From contig CM041465.1 of NCBI GenBank assembly GCA_023213395.1, forward strand, positions 30,883,741 to 30,947,740: a DNA stretch of 64,000 nucleotides, given 5' to 3'. This DNA is from Cycas panzhihuaensis. Lineage: Eukaryota > Cycadophyta. The notes below the pieces were generated by a model. That model had not been told where the DNA came from and did no database searches. It saw only the letters and a list, made by a program, of their open reading frames with translations. Position 1 is the first letter of the stretch. Every line of letters begins with the position of its first letter. This document shows positions 1 through 11,472 of the stretch, in pieces. The position numbers and the translations under genes are program-made.

Positions 1-1
1 T

Positions 2-838
2 TACTTTTTTGGCATGGAGGTTTGGAAGCATTCGTGCAATATTTTTATATCATAAGTCAAGTACAATGGGGACAATTTATAGAGTTTCATAGTGAAGGAC
101 TGCAAATCATCTCCAACCCCTATAGGAATTGACACTAAGTTGACACTTGATGAGGAAGTTGAATCTATAGATCCCACCCATTTTAGACATATAGTGGGTA
201 GTCTAATTTATTTTAGTAACACTGGATTGAATATCTCATACGTTGTTGGGATCTATTCTAGATTCATGTCTCAACCTAATTTGATACATTGGAATGCTAC
301 AAAAAGGATACTTAGATATATAGAAGGAAAATTATTGCATGGGCTTGAATAAACACAAAACGATAACTTCTCTTTAGAAGGGTTCTCAGATTCTGACTAG
401 GCAGGATGTCGTGATGACAAGAGATCAATATCAGGGTATTGTTTTAACCTTGGGTCAATAGTTGTTTTGTGGAGTTGCAAAAGGCAACCAAACGGTACTC
501 TTTCTTCCACAGAAATAGAATACAAAGTTGTTGTTAGTGTATCTTGTGAGGCTATCTGGCTACGACAGATTCTTGAAGAGGTTGGACTTGAACAGATTTG
601 ACCCATGAAGCTTCATTGTGATAATTAAAATTTGCTCAAGATGATCAAGAATTCAGTCTTTCATGCAAGAACCAAGCATATAGAGGTATTTTATTAGAGA
701 GCATGTATAGGATGGTGAGATCAATCTCATCTACAGGCAATAGATCAATAGATTGCAGAGATCTTTACCAAGGCACTTAGTGGAGAGAAATTTGAAACAT
801 TTAGAGATGGATTGGGAGTTCAACTTAATGATATAAAC
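2..838 (+). pseudogene. Copia RT C-terminus and RNase H remnant (element A)
   Basis: This is the end of a Copia pol polyprotein, which makes and processes retrotransposon cDNA. Positions 2-352 read as the RT C-terminus: a YFFGMEV start, then KDCKSSPTPI, then the HIVGSLIYFSNTG and LRYIEGKLLHGLE blocks. From about 352 the RNase H follows with SGYCFN, SSTEIEYK, ACEAIWLR-like and HARTKHIEV blocks, but it is broken by stops near 400, 600 and 628 and by frameshifts. It resembles the RNase H of element E (14843-15343), suggesting a related lineage. It is non-functional. Confidence 0.8.
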
Positions 839-842
839 ATTA

Positions 843-850
843 CGGGGGAG
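843..850 (+). other. Polypurine tract of element A
   Basis: The run cgggggag directly precedes a TGTTGGAACC LTR start, the usual place for the plus-strand priming site of a Copia element. It follows the RNase H remnant in the right order. Confidence 0.7.
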
Positions 851-1375
851 TGTTGGAACCTTTATGATTCATCATTAAGTAATGTATTATTATTAGTCAC
901 TTGATATTTAATGTTTAATACACTTTATGTAAAGTTATGTTTAATTGTTCACTTGATCCAGGTGAATACTTCTTGCTTTGTAGATGTGTGATATATGTTA
1001 CAATTCCACAGATTCACTTACCGTGATCCAAGCGAACACTTCTATCATTGTGGATGTGTAACATATGTAATAATCCCGAAGTCTCAATCACACTATGTAT
1101 AGGGACCATTTCCCTCCTTGTAAATTATAAATAGTGTATGCATTGTTATGCTTGGAGAATGCTATTGGAGTGTAGAGCAATTCTACCTTCTCATTTGTTT
1201 ATATTTAGTCTTTTATTTTGTCCATTGTCTTTTGACTTCATTTGGCTCAAGATCTCACTTTTCTCATTTGGTACAATACACCATCTGTCCAAAGGTTGAT
1301 TGTTTGTTCCACTGCCGCATGTTGGTCTCCTTATGGCTTTTGACTTGTGTCCTCAATGTCTTCATTGCTATAGGT
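851..1375 (+). repeat. 3' LTR of element A (right end uncertain)
   Basis: The LTR begins TGTTGG just after the polypurine tract. A TATA-like box, tataaatag, lies at 1126-1134 after an AT-rich U3 region with two related segments (about 945-1000 and 1015-1075: gtga-tccaggtgaata... and gtgatccaagcgaaca...). The 3' end is not resolved because there is no partner LTR in the window. Confidence 0.55.
1126..1134 (+). promoter_or_regulatory. TATA-like box in LTR of element A
   Basis: The sequence tataaatag sits about 275 bases into the LTR, a plausible core promoter for the retrotransposon transcript. Assigned only by consensus and position. Confidence 0.45.
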
Positions 1376-1935
1376 TAGGTCTCATACATGTAGTTGCACA
1401 TAGAAATACTCAGTCAATACACATCATTGCATACAATGTTCCTCATAACTCATTAATTCATTAAATGATGATTACAGTACAATTCTTAGGCTACCTTTGC
1501 TTTTGGTATGCTTGACCGAGTTAGCCCTCACATTGGAGTAGGGTGTGAAATGGCTTATTTATACCCTAAATAAACGTCTTGATAGAAAAAGTTGTCATGT
1601 GGCTCATACCTATTGACTTTTTATAAAAAGTTACTTTATAACATAATATATCTTTAACAAATGGTAATGCTTCACTATTTTGTATGTTTAAACAAAATTG
1701 TTGTACACATTTACCTATAGTTGTATAGGATTTTGCTTAGTCATTTCGACTTGTGCTGATCACTCCCTTCAATATGTTTTCGACTCTCATTACAATTCCA
1801 TCGTTCCACAAGCTGTTTTGGTCATCCCCGAAAGATCAATTCTTTGCTTTCAACTGTTCCCTATTGTTATAGTCATTCTTATTACTATTCCATCTATTCC
1901 ATGAATATGTTTTTGCATTGCTTTGGTCATTCTAT
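1376..1935. other. Unassigned AT-rich stretch between elements A and B
   Basis: No coding similarity was recognised. Short open frames here look random. A segment around 1555-1570 (ttatttataccctaaataaa) could be part of an old LTR, but no partner copy was found in the window. Confidence 0.5.
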
Positions 1936-2434
1936 TGTGAACTGTGTCCCAACAAAAGTAGTATTAGTAGCCCAATTTTGGATGACTTACTTGACCATGA
2001 ATTGGTGCAATTAACGAGCAATTTCAACCGACCTACATAGGCCAAAATTGGCACAATTAACAAGTAGTTTTGGTCGACTTACATTGGCTAAGTTAAGTGC
2101 TAATTAAGAGTATATATGGCTGATTTCATATTACCCTAGGAATTGCCCACTATAAATAGGGATTTGGGGTAGTTCATTATTACTGTTGTAGGATTTGGGG
2201 ATAGGGTTGGCTTGCCCTTATTGGGGAGTGGGTTTGGCTTATTTTTGGATATCATTTTGCTTTCATAAACTCTATTTTATTTATTTACTTATTACAATTA
2301 TTGCATAGCCTAAATTTCATCATATCTTAATTATGTCTTAGTAGTATTACATTTTAGATCTCAAGGATTACTTGCAAGTTTCGAGTTGTTGTTTTAGAGT
2401 AAAAGTAGTGAATCCAACCCTGGGGTTCTCTACA
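1936..2434 (+). repeat. 5' LTR of element B
   Basis: It starts TGTGAACT and pairs with 41879-42300: both contain ctataaatagggatttggg, the gcttgccctt segment and attgcatagcctaaattt in the same order. A TATA-like ctataaatag lies at about 2150-2159. The right end at tctctaca is inferred from TG...CA ends and a primer-site-like sequence that follows. Confidence 0.7.
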
Positions 2435-2436
2435 AG

Positions 2437-2451
2437 TGTTATTAGATTCAG
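2437..2451 (+). other. Possible primer-binding site of element B
   Basis: tgttattagattcag follows the 5' LTR and loosely resembles TGGTATCAGAGC, the initiator tRNA-Met complement used by many plant retrotransposons. The match is weak, as expected for an old copy. Confidence 0.35.
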
Positions 2452-2479
2452 TTTTTGAGTGACCATGGGTCTTCACTTA

Positions 2480-3400
2480 GAGTTTGGGAAACTTGAATTT
2501 GTCAAACAACTGATAAAAAGGAAAATGGTGCTTGAAATATCCGACGACATTAAAATGACCCGATAATATCTCAAAAGATACATAGGGATAATAACCAAAG
2601 ATTCAACATATATTTGAAGGATACTAATGAGACACTCAACATCATGATGGTTAACATATGACAACTCATGAAAGAGATTGCAACATTGGGGAAAGATGAA
2701 ATGCCAAAAATGGAGGATGTCAGTACTAGTCATGAGGACCAACAACAGCAATTTGTTGCCATAACATTAAAATTTCTATTACTCTTTGGAAGGCGAAATC
2801 GGCTTTGATGAAAGGGTAGCCAAAATTAGTAGTTCCTTTGAGATACTTCAAATATATAACGTCCAAGACCAAATTAACTTCGCCATCGAACATCTAATCA
2901 AGACCAACTATTGTCGGGAAACCATATGGAGAAGAGAAAATAAGAAAGTAGCCCAATTCACTGAGTTCATCAAAGCTTTTAGAGAACACATTGGGGAAAT
3001 GTGGAATGATCAATTTGAAGTATAGCTTGTTTACTGTTACCAAGACAACAAAACAATCAAGTAGTTCATTCTAGAATTTGAAAAACTATAGCTCAAAGTA
3101 GGAACCAAGTCAACTGACACCCTTCCCTATTACATCAATAACTTGCAACAAGAAATTCAAGAAGACATCCAGTATTACCGTCCAACTACCTTGGATGAAG
3201 TGATTTAGTTAGCTTGCCAAACATAAGCAAAAATTAAAGTAGAACAACAAGGATGGTTTGTAAATGGTCCCCAACTATATTGTCGATCATAATTCAAAAC
3301 AACTAGACTAGATAACCAAGGTTTCTGAACCAGAAACACAACCCAAACAAATCAAGGTGGCCAGTCAAACACCTTGCAACATAATTATTAAATAGAAAGA
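2480..3400 (+). pseudogene. Gag remnant (element B)
   Basis: This is a decayed capsid gene of a Ty3/Gypsy element. An open stretch at 2768-3025 reads LEGEIGFDERVAKISSSFEI, then a helix-rich capsid-like segment ending FREHIGEMWNDQFEV. Downstream, FILEFEKL and TLPYYINNLQQEIQEDI match the usual gag core (an F...L motif, then the region before the zinc knuckle), with stops between them. No clean zinc knuckle could be read. Protease follows in order. Confidence 0.6.
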
Positions 3401-3539
3401 GCAAGAGGGCCCTCAAGTTCTACCATGCCTGCAAGAGATCATGGAGCAAAGGTAAGACATTCAATAACAGAAAGTTTTATTCCAAAGAGAGAGAGGATGC
3501 CAACAATGAATAAACCGAAGAATATTGTGAACAATCGAT

Positions 3540-3975
3540 CATGGAAGATGAATTGGCCGTAGTGGAATCAGAAGATGGACAACCATAGATATCACTTGCA
3601 ACCATGTTAGGCATCGAAAGGCTAAATACAATAAAATTTTTTAGATTCCTAAGGAAGGAGAAAGTAATAGTGCTCATCAACCTAGGGAGTAGCCACAATT
3701 TCATTGATAATCGAGTTTCTAGATGTGTAACATTATGTATAGAGAACACAAGAGACTTCAAAATCTCCATCACAAGAGGACACGTAATAACTTGCCAGGG
3801 GAAAATTAAACATCAATGTATCCAAATCGGTAACTATTAGTTCTACTTAGACTACTACACATTCCCAATTGGTAGATTTGATGTAGTTTTAGGATTCGAA
3901 CAGATGAGTATGCTTGGAGCCTATAACCTAAACCACAACAACAATTTCATCATGTTTAGAATGGATGTTTAGCAC
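3540..3975 (+). pseudogene. Retropepsin-like protease remnant (element B)
   Basis: The segment VLINLGSSHNFID at about 3670-3710 lines up with the aspartic protease active site of Ty3/Gypsy elements, usually VLIDSGSTHNFI. Here the catalytic Asp reads Asn and Ser reads Leu, so it could not work. The downstream flap-like ITRGHVITCQGKI and the FDVVLGFEQM block (the ILGMDWL position) confirm the family. A TAG stop follows GNY at 3838. Confidence 0.75.
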
Positions 3976-4059
3976 TGTCGACTAGTTGGGAATAATGCCC
4001 CAAAAACCTTCGTCATCTCTGTAGAAAAAATAGATAAGATACTATGTAAAGAGAATGTT

Positions 4060-4926
4060 GGATTCATTGTTGGGTTGTTTGCCATTTAGGGAGAAGAAAC
4101 ACATGGTGAATTACAACCGGATGAAAAATAACAAGTAGACCAAATCTTAGATAACTATCAAGATGTATTCCAAGAGCTACCAAGGTCACTACCATCCACC
4201 AGAAACATGGAGTATATAATATAATTGGAACTTTGAGAGCGGTCATTCATATTAGGACCCTTTTGTTATGATAGACACAAGAACTTAGATATAGGTGCGT
4301 TCATGCCAAGCAAAAATCCTTATCTAACCCCAATAGTACTTCCAGAGAAGAATGATGGCTTGTTCAAATTATGTGTGGACTACTGCAGTGTAAACAAGGT
4401 GATACCAAAAAAAAAATCTAACATGGAGTAAACTACTTTAGAAAGATCGACCTATGATCCCAATACTACTAGATCCCTATCAGAGAACATGATACAAAAA
4501 ACGATGGCCTTTAAAATGCATCAAGGGTTATACGAGTTTAAAGTCATGTTGTTTAGGTTAACCAATGCCCCAACATCATTGTAAGTTAACGTGAATCACA
4601 TCTTTGCTTCTTGCCCTAGTTTATTTTTCATGGTATTTTTTGATGATATATTAATCTACATCAAAACATGGTAGTAACACTTATCCCACCTCTAGATGGT
4701 TCTACAAATCTTGAGAGAAAACCACTTCTATGCCAAAGAGTCAAAATGCTACTTTGGAAGTCAAGCATTGGAATACCTTTGGCAGATTATATTAGAGAAA
4801 GGAATCGAAATCAATTTCATAAAGATTTAGGCGATACTAGATTGGCCCATTTTTGAAAATGTATCCAAGCTATATTGATTCCTTGGACTAACGAGGTACT
4901 TCAGAAAGTTTTTAAGGGGATATGCT
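4060..4926 (+). pseudogene. Reverse transcriptase remnant (element B), cut by element C
   Basis: RT blocks can be read in order: NPYLTPIVLPEKNDGLFKLC with VDYCSVNKVIP, then a decayed palm segment, FKMHQGLYEFKVM, FRLTNAPTS, and FFDDILIY, which is the YxDD catalytic box. The thumb follows with AKESKCYFGSQALEYL and FLGLTRYFRKFLRGYA. Frames shift several times and stops are frequent. The gene stops at 4926, where element C begins, and resumes in RNase H at 39354. Confidence 0.8.
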
Positions 4927-5654
4927 TGTTGACTATTGATTTGCTCCTTATTGCAAGATCTTCACTTGTCAAGGGTTTCCACTATAGTCTAGGGTGTGTG
5001 CACGTGGTCAACATACATGATCTTCATTTATTAAGCCACAAAAGTCCACAAGTAACTCATACACATATATTCAACATGCATTCCTCAATAAGTATAATGC
5101 TTTTCCACGTAACTCTCCTATTTTATTAGATAATAGTCAATATTACATCATACAAGGTACATTCTAGTCTAACTGATCAATTGTAGCAGATTAGGTATCA
5201 TTGGAATCACTCACCTAGCTCTCACACCCATCCCAATGAGCGGATGTGTTTATATACATTGTGCATCCTTGTTACGGAACGATTGCGTCTATAGTTGCAA
5301 TCGTTTGTTCTTCCAAATGGACACCTGTCCAGCCCTTAACCACTCTTAGTTAATCTCTTAATACAGTCTTCAGTCTGTACGATTGTCCACATGTCATATG
5401 TGTTTTGTCCACCGTTGCTTTGTTGGGTCGCAATCGTTCCCTTGTCTGTTCAGTGCGTTCTTGTTTTCCTTGACTGTTCCTATGTACAGCATCCATTTTT
5501 GTAGCGGAATGGATTGCATTCTATGCACTGTTCCATCCATTCTTTGTTTCGAATGCACGCCAAACGGTTGCCCTACAAAATACCCATTGTCTTGTCTATT
5601 TTTTGTCATACATTCCTTCTACCGGACGCATGGGTGTCAATTAAAACTGCAACA
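4927..5654 (-). repeat. 3' LTR of element C (left copy)
   Basis: 728 bases starting TGTTGACTATTGATTTGC; it pairs with 38627-39353 over its whole length, with substitutions throughout. It ends AACA, followed on the right by a purine-rich tract when read on the - strand. The LTR resembles those of D and F only in patches (for example the agttaatctcttaat segment), so it is a divergent relative. Confidence 0.85.
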
Positions 5655-5668
5655 TCTATTCGAGGTCA
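5655..5668 (-). other. Polypurine-type tract of element C
   Basis: On the - strand the bases just before the 3' LTR read GACCTCGAATAGA. D has the equivalent GACCGGAGATAGA and H has GACCCATGATAGAAA. The shared position and pattern suggest the plus-strand primer site of this lineage, although it is less purine-rich than usual. Confidence 0.5.
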
Positions 5669-5747
5669 ACAAAAATGGTTGAGCATCTGTGCTCAATTTC
5701 AAAAAATTTCAAAATTTTGTTCTTTTTCCTCCCCCGTCTCTTTGTAA

Positions 5748-6935
5748 TTAGGGTTGCTCTAATAGTCCTGGTTGTCCTGCTGACTTAGTAGCTTTTAACA
5801 TATCTTCATTAATTTGTGTTAAAGTAGCTATTATTGCATCCTTCTCCTTAATCTTTTCCTGTAATTCCACTATTTGTGCCTTGCACCCTTCTTCCAATTC
5901 TTGTAATAGCTGAATAATCTGTGTACCCTTTTCACTTAAGGGTATTTGTGAGAAACCTTCCCCCGGTTCCGAAACTTCTTAAGGAAGCTCTGTTTCCCAA
6001 TCATTTGGTAGCTCCTCTACTTCCAGTTGTCCTCTACTTCTTTTAGGGCCTCTTTTGGCCGCTTGCTTTTGTGGAAGTGGAAAGGAGGTGCCTGGCTTAT
6101 GCTGTACCCATTTCAATATCTTGGTCATTTCTGCTTTAACTTGGCGTTTTACTCCTAGATTCTGGGTACCACTTGGCATAATATTAATCCATTTTTTAAT
6201 CATAGGTTCCCCAAGTTGGATAGGTAGGGAAGGGGGATTGATATCCGAACACTACTGGAATAGTAAAGTCAACAACAATGATGGCTGTCTAAAGGGGTAG
6301 TCTTGAAGTTCCCCTAACTCCTGCTTGATGCTATTAGCCAAGAATTTACACCAGTTCATCTTGACCCTGTATCGTAATACTAAAAGTAGGGGTACTAATC
6401 CTCCAGGAATGTATGTATGTTTTTGTTTTGAAAGAAATTTGGACACTAGGATTTTGGCAGCCCATTGTAACTTCTTATCTGTAATATCCACAATTCTGAT
6501 GCCCCCAGAATAAACTTGAGTGTCTAGGGCACAGAGTTCCCTTGTCTATGTCTCCCTATCTACTTCTGATTTCTTTGTCACTACAGGGGTTTCTCCTTCA
6601 TTGGATAACCCTGTAACCTCATGGATAGTTGCTACATCTATTTTTACATTTTCCCTGTTCCATTTGACAGCTATAAGCCATCATTTTCGGGTCCCAATAC
6701 AGAAGAGGCATGATAACAAAATCCTCGCATCCAACTTGTTTGATTTTCTCCCTAAAATTATCTGGCAACTCCTCGAATTCCCCCTGGAGTTTTGGTAAGT
6801 AGGTCTCCTAGATACTTACAATCCTCCTTCTATAGCCAGAGGGAATGTATGGAAAAAACCAAAACTCAACAATGAATCTTTTGAGGGGCTTACACCTTTC
6901 TGTTGGACGTGCATTCCCTGGTTCGGATGGTTGAG
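5748..6935 (-). pseudogene. ORF3: accessory protein downstream of integrase (element C)
   Basis: This third ORF lies in the sense direction between integrase and the 3' LTR. Visible parts in order are an N-terminal block with ETYLPKLQGEFEELPDNF, a central domain with VTGLSNEGE and KHTYIPGGLVPLL followed by FRQPSLLLTLLF, a basic patch KQAAKRGPKRSRG, and a C-terminal coiled coil with ELQEKIKEKDAIIATLTQ. It ends at TAA (5748-5750). At least four frame breaks or stops are present. The same protein occurs in D, G and H. It may match the family annotated as putative plant transposon protein, which I could not check. No membrane segment is seen, so it is not an obvious envelope protein. Confidence 0.7.
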
Positions 6936-7440
6936 CTGGTCGTTCCTTCTTAGGCTATATCTCTTTCCATTCCTTCGTGCGTTCAAATGGTGGAATAACT
7001 ATAGGGTTACCGTACTTATAATGCTCTTTTCTTCATTCATTCAGGTCACATTCTTGTCTGGGAACGCATGTGGTTCGGTCCATTCTAATTTTAAAACGAT
7101 TCCTCTTTTTGGCTATTTTTTGTTTCTTCCGTTCCTTGTGAGGAACGTATCCTCTTCCGCTGGTTCCTTTTGCCTGGTTACATTCCAAACTCGGGATGCA
7201 TGGTGTAATTTTCTTGGACTTTTGTCTAGATGTATCATTTTTGTGAGTTACGGTTAGTTTTTCTCATTTTTTTTAGTTTTTATGTAAGGATTTTTATGTT
7301 TATGTATCGATGTAGAGTCATGGTGTCGATGTTAGGACAACTTTAGTTGTTTGCAACTTCACACAACACATATTATATATCTAGTTGACTCGTACTAGAG
7401 GTGTGTGCTCAATGATGATATTTTTTCAATTGATTACTGT
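6936..7440. other. Spacer between integrase and ORF3 of element C
   Basis: No domain was recognised on either strand. The region is T-rich on the + strand. It is part of C by position, between the integrase C-terminus and ORF3 on the - strand. Confidence 0.5.
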
Positions 7441-8660
7441 TGACTAGGGTAGGCAATTTGTAGCCACTTATGTCTTGTAATTGGACTAATCCATTCTAAT
7501 AGATCTTTTCCACTTGGTAGGGTCCCAACCATCACGACTTCAATTTTCCAGGATGGGTGCGGAATTTACTGTTGTATAATAGGACTTGTTCTCCTTCTTC
7601 GAATTGAGGGCATCTGAGGTGGCAGTCGTGCCATGTCTTTTGTCTTATTTTCTCAATCTCCTGCAACCATTCTGATTTTTGCCTATCTTCGTTGAGTTGA
7701 ATCAATTACCATATGCGTTCTCGCAAAGATGCAGTGTTGTCCAATTGACAAGCCAAGGCAATCCTTAAACTGGGTATTTGGAATTCAATGGGGAGTATGG
7801 CTTCCACACCATACACTAACTTAAATGAAATATGTCTTGTGGCTTGCTTGTAGGTGGTGTGGAATGCTTAGAAGACAGATGGTAGTTTTTCCACCCAATT
7901 AGATCTATCGATATAACACACCTTTGATAAACAATTTTCCAAGATTTTATTCGAGCTTTCTACTTCCCCATTCGCACGAGGGTAGTATGGTGTGGATTTA
8001 TGATGCATGATCAGGAATGTTTCCATTAATTCTTTAATCATCTTGTTGGCAAAGTGGGCTCCCTGATCGCTGATCAATTCGATAGGACATCTAAACCTGG
8101 TGATAACCTCATAGAGAAACTTGGCTATACTAGTTGAATCTTCTTTTTGCAGTGGCCTAGCTTCCACCCATTTTGTGGCGTAATCTGTGGCTACCAGAAT
8201 ATAACGAGCTTGTGTTCTTCTTGCGACTGGCTTGATTGGTCCGATAAAATGTAGACCCCATTTCTCAAAGGGTGCCAAGGGAAGGATTGGATTTAAGGGA
8301 TTGAAATCTCGTCGATTGGGTTTCCCTATCCTTTGACAATAGTTGCATTTTTTCACCTAGCTTTTTATGTCCTCAAACTAGGTTGACCACCAGAATCCAG
8401 CTGTTAAGATTTTTCTTTGTGTATTCTTTGACCCTATGTGCCCCCTACAATCCCTTCATGGGCCTGGGATATCACCTGGTTTACCTCATGGAGACGAATG
8501 CATCGATGAAAAACATCATCTGGGCAAGGCTGGTATAGTTCTTCCTCGATTATTTGATAGGGTCCTGCTTTTCTCACTAAATTTCGTTTTTGTGCTTTAT
8601 CTATGGTCAGTGGACATTGCCTGTGACTAAGAATTCCATTATATCTTGGTACCATTCTAT
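7441..8660 (-). pseudogene. Integrase remnant (element C)
   Basis: Read on the - strand, this gene covers the HHCC zinc domain (CIRLHEVNQVISQAHEGI, then KKCNYCQRIGK), the catalytic core and a C-terminal domain. In the core the first Asp position reads WGLHFIGP, where G has WGLDFVGP, so an Asp is replaced by His. The second Asp (ISDQGAHF) and the Glu (YYPRANGEVESSNK) are present. The C-terminal part (HPGKLK, WLGPYQ) matches G's PGKMKIRWSGPYR with stops. No chromodomain was seen. The enzyme is inactive. Confidence 0.8.
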
Positions 8661-9250
8661 GGGAACTGATTCGACATTGAAGAGTGCTATATCTGGGAAA
8701 TCATTTGAAACTCCTATCGCTTTTTCTCCATTATGCATTCTCGAGAGTTGTTCATGAATGATATTGGCTTTTCTCGGTTTTACCATGATTTAGAAAGTGA
8801 ATTCTTGGAATAACATCAACCAACGACTAATACGTCCTCTCAACAATGGTTTGTTAACTAGGTACATGAGTGCCTGATGATCTATGTGAAATATGAAGGG
8901 ATTCAGTAATAAATAATGGCGAAACATCTGTAGGGCGTACACCATTCCGAGCCCTTCTCTTTCCATTGTTGTGCAGTTTTGTTTTGCTTTTGTCAACTTC
9001 CGACTAGCAAAGTATATAGGTCAGTCCATGTTGTTGTCACCGGTTTGCGCCAAAACACATCCATTTGCATACTGGGAGGCGTTGACATGCACATGGAATA
9101 TTTTGTTCCAATCTAGAAAATGTAGTACAGGGGCTGATGCTATTGCGGATTTTAGGGTTTCGAATGCTTTTTGTTGTTCTGGCCCCCATTGACAATCCAT
9201 TTCCTTTTTTAGAAGATCTTCTAATGGTCCTGATATCTTAGCATAACCTT
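8661..9250 (-). pseudogene. RNase H remnant (element C)
   Basis: This domain degrades RNA in the RNA-DNA hybrid during reverse transcription. Blocks on the - strand are FHVHVNASQYANGCVLAQ, MEREGLGMVYALQMFRHYLL, FHIDHQALMYLVNKPLLRG and RISRWLMLFQEFTF, in the same order as in D and G. The first acidic residue reads Asn (HVHVNAS) where D and G read Asp. One frameshift lies near 9010. It follows RT directly. Confidence 0.8.
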
Positions 9251-10060
9251 TCATGAATTTCTGATAATATCTGGTTAATCCTAGGAATCCTTTCACTTGC
9301 TTCTGGTTTTGGGTTGGGGAAAATGTAGGATGGCTGCAATCTTGGCCGGATCTGTCATTAAACATTCTTTACTTATGACATGTCCTAGAAGGTTGCCAAA
9401 GGGTACCAAGAAGGTACATTTTTCCGAGTTTAGGCACGGCTTGTTTTCCCTACAAGTTTGCAACATTATCCTCAAGTTTTCTATGTGGTTCTTCATTAGC
9501 CCATATAAAGCCCAGTCATCCAGAAATACAACGACTGTTTTTTCGATTAGTTTTTTAAATATATTAAGTACTATTCTTTAGAAAGTTGCTAGGGCGTTTG
9601 TGAGTCCAAATGGCATAACTCGGTATGTGTATGTTCTCCATTCTGTTATGAAAGTAGTGTTATGTTGATCCTCTTGTGCAATGCTCACTTGATTATACCC
9701 ATTGAATCCGTCTGTCAAGGAGTAGACTTCTTTCCCCCCTACAGTTTCTAGAATATCCTTGGTGAAAGGAATCAAAAAGGGATCCTTTTTTATAACTTTG
9801 TTAAGCTGTCGGTAGTCCACACACACTCGGATTTTCCCATTTTTCTTGGGTACAACCACAACGGGACTTGCCTGGTCACTATACTCAATCTTATACATAT
9901 GCCCTGCTTCTAACATCTTGTCTATTTCCGCCTTCACTTTCTCTTTATATCGTGGGTTCATCCTATAAGGTCTTTGTTTCACAGGTTTTTCCCCCTCAAT
10001 CAAATCGATATGGTGCATCCCAATTTCAGGTGGGATTCCCTCAAGGTCTTTGTAAGACTA
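9251..10060 (-). pseudogene. Reverse transcriptase remnant (element C)
   Basis: The open segment 9578-10018 gives the fingers and palm: QRPYRMNPRYKEKVKAEI, VVVVPKKNGKIRVCVDYRQL, SLTDGFNGYNQVSIAQED and YRVMPFGLTNALATF. A break near 9580 precedes the catalytic box, which reads FLDDWALYG instead of the usual YxDDILVYS. The thumb follows (LNSEKCTFLVPFGNLLGHVI). FLDDW is shared by D and G and looks lineage-specific. Two frame breaks make it non-functional. Confidence 0.85.
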
Positions 10061-11472
10061 GCGAACACATCTCAGTACTCTTCGAATAACACTTGAGCTT
10101 CTATCAGCATTTTTTTGTCCCAGTAGTTGCCGATAGTGATGTTCTTGGGATCTGCGTTTGTCCCAAGGTTTATTTGGGTTGTTTTAGGTTCCTTGTGTTG
10201 CTTTTCTTTCCCCATTTGGTGGGTAGGTGTATCCTCTATGTCCTGTTGCTCATATCTTAATTCTGTGTACTCTGGAGGTAGGTTTCGAGCTTCTTCTTTC
10301 TCCCCACTCTCTTCATTATCGCTGCCTGCTGTATCTCTAATGTTTTCAATTGACATTAAATTCTTTTCTACTTTTCTACTTATATACCTTATATTTTTTA
10401 ATATTTATTGGATTACCTTGTTATTGGAAGTGTATGAAAAGGCTTCGGTAAATGAATGCTCTATTTCTTCCCATGCTACCAGTTGGAGTTGTTCTTGCTT
10501 CAAGAACCATGTCTTCGCTAAATTTCCTAAGGTATGGATAAAAAGGTGGGTTCAATGTAGCTTAGGAATGCTCCAATGTTTCCATAACCTTCTGCACCTA
10601 AGGACATGCTTACTAGGGCATTCTCCTAGCAAAAATCCTACAATTATTAGGTTCTGGGGTGGGTCAAACCTAAGTCTGAAGGTTGATTGTGAACTTTCCC
10701 AAGTTTGAAGGATATGGTGATGGGCTATGTACCACCACTATGCATGGTCATGAAGAGTAGATACAAAATCAACAATTCACTATGTTTTATCTAATACCTT
10801 GTATTATAACCAATGTTCCATGCATTGGATTAGGTGTTTTGTACCTTGCATTTTCTTTCCTAAAAATGAGGGCAGTTGTTTCTGTCTTTCGGTTTTGTCT
10901 TTTGGTATAAGTTCAATGCGGTGGGTGGTTTCTGTTAACCCTCGAAGATTATCCTTCATTTCAATCTTACTAGGAGGGTTAACAGAAAGGGATTTTGGTG
11001 AATTCAGGGAGGAATTTTGGTCAGGGATGGGGTATTCTACCTTGACTTCTTGGTTTTTGGTAGAGGGGTTTGGAAAGGTTTCTTTAGAGTCGAGAGGGAG
11101 ATTGGCCAGATCTCTCGAATTGGCTCTGGGTTTGGGGAGTGGGGATGAGGGGTTAGGGAGGGGGTAGGGATGGGGATGAGGTGCAAGAGGGGTCTTAGGA
11201 GTTAGCAAATTTACATGCACTTTGTTTTTTACTTGCAATTCAACTTCTACTAAGTTACTATCTAATGGTTTATTACGATTCTTGACACACGTATAATCTA
11301 AATTATTATTTGATTCATTGTCAATTGAAAAACATTTTGATAACAAATTATAGCGAAATAAAGAGGGTTGTATTTTATATGAGTTATCCATCCAATATCT
11401 GACAATATTGTTGGTTCCTTCCTCGTCGAATGATGCTTTTGACGATAACTCCCCATAAATGTTGGGCTCGTA
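10061..11472 (-). pseudogene. PR-RT linker with second gag-like segment (element C)
   Basis: This part of C's pol lies between protease and RT. It starts at the D insertion point, continues through an open stretch at 10804-11391 rich in Pro and Ser, then a decayed region at 10358-10800. There the frames give LGECPSKHVLRC and HTLGNLAKTWFLKQEQ followed by EEIEHSFTEAFSY, which line up with D (LFYHTLGQVARDLFLG and WGNLKKSFIKTF). These look like the L-G-A-W-F and W-L-F-F pattern of retrotransposon capsids. At 10072-10356 a charged tail leads into RT. Confidence 0.65.

Larger units (their letters stand above)
1..1375 (+). mobile_element. Element A: 3' part of a decayed Copia retrotransposon
   Basis: The window opens inside a Ty1/Copia pol gene on the + strand. 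It runs through reverse transcriptase (RT) and RNase H remnants, a purine-rich tract and a 3' LTR starting at 851. The 5' part lies outside the window. The right end of the LTR is not defined because no second copy is visible; 1375 is a guess from the end of LTR-like sequence after the TATA box. Order and strand are typical of Copia elements. Confidence 0.75.

Noticed and set aside
1148-1378. 76-codon open frame with hydrophobic product
   Set aside because: It lies in the 3' LTR of element A downstream of the TATA-like box and has no recognisable domain; likely chance.
2473-2751. Open frame on the - strand opposite B's gag
   Set aside because: Antisense shadow of a + strand gag remnant; no motif.
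10127-10708. 193-codon frame on the + strand
   Set aside because: Antisense to C's pol linker; low-complexity product without domain.
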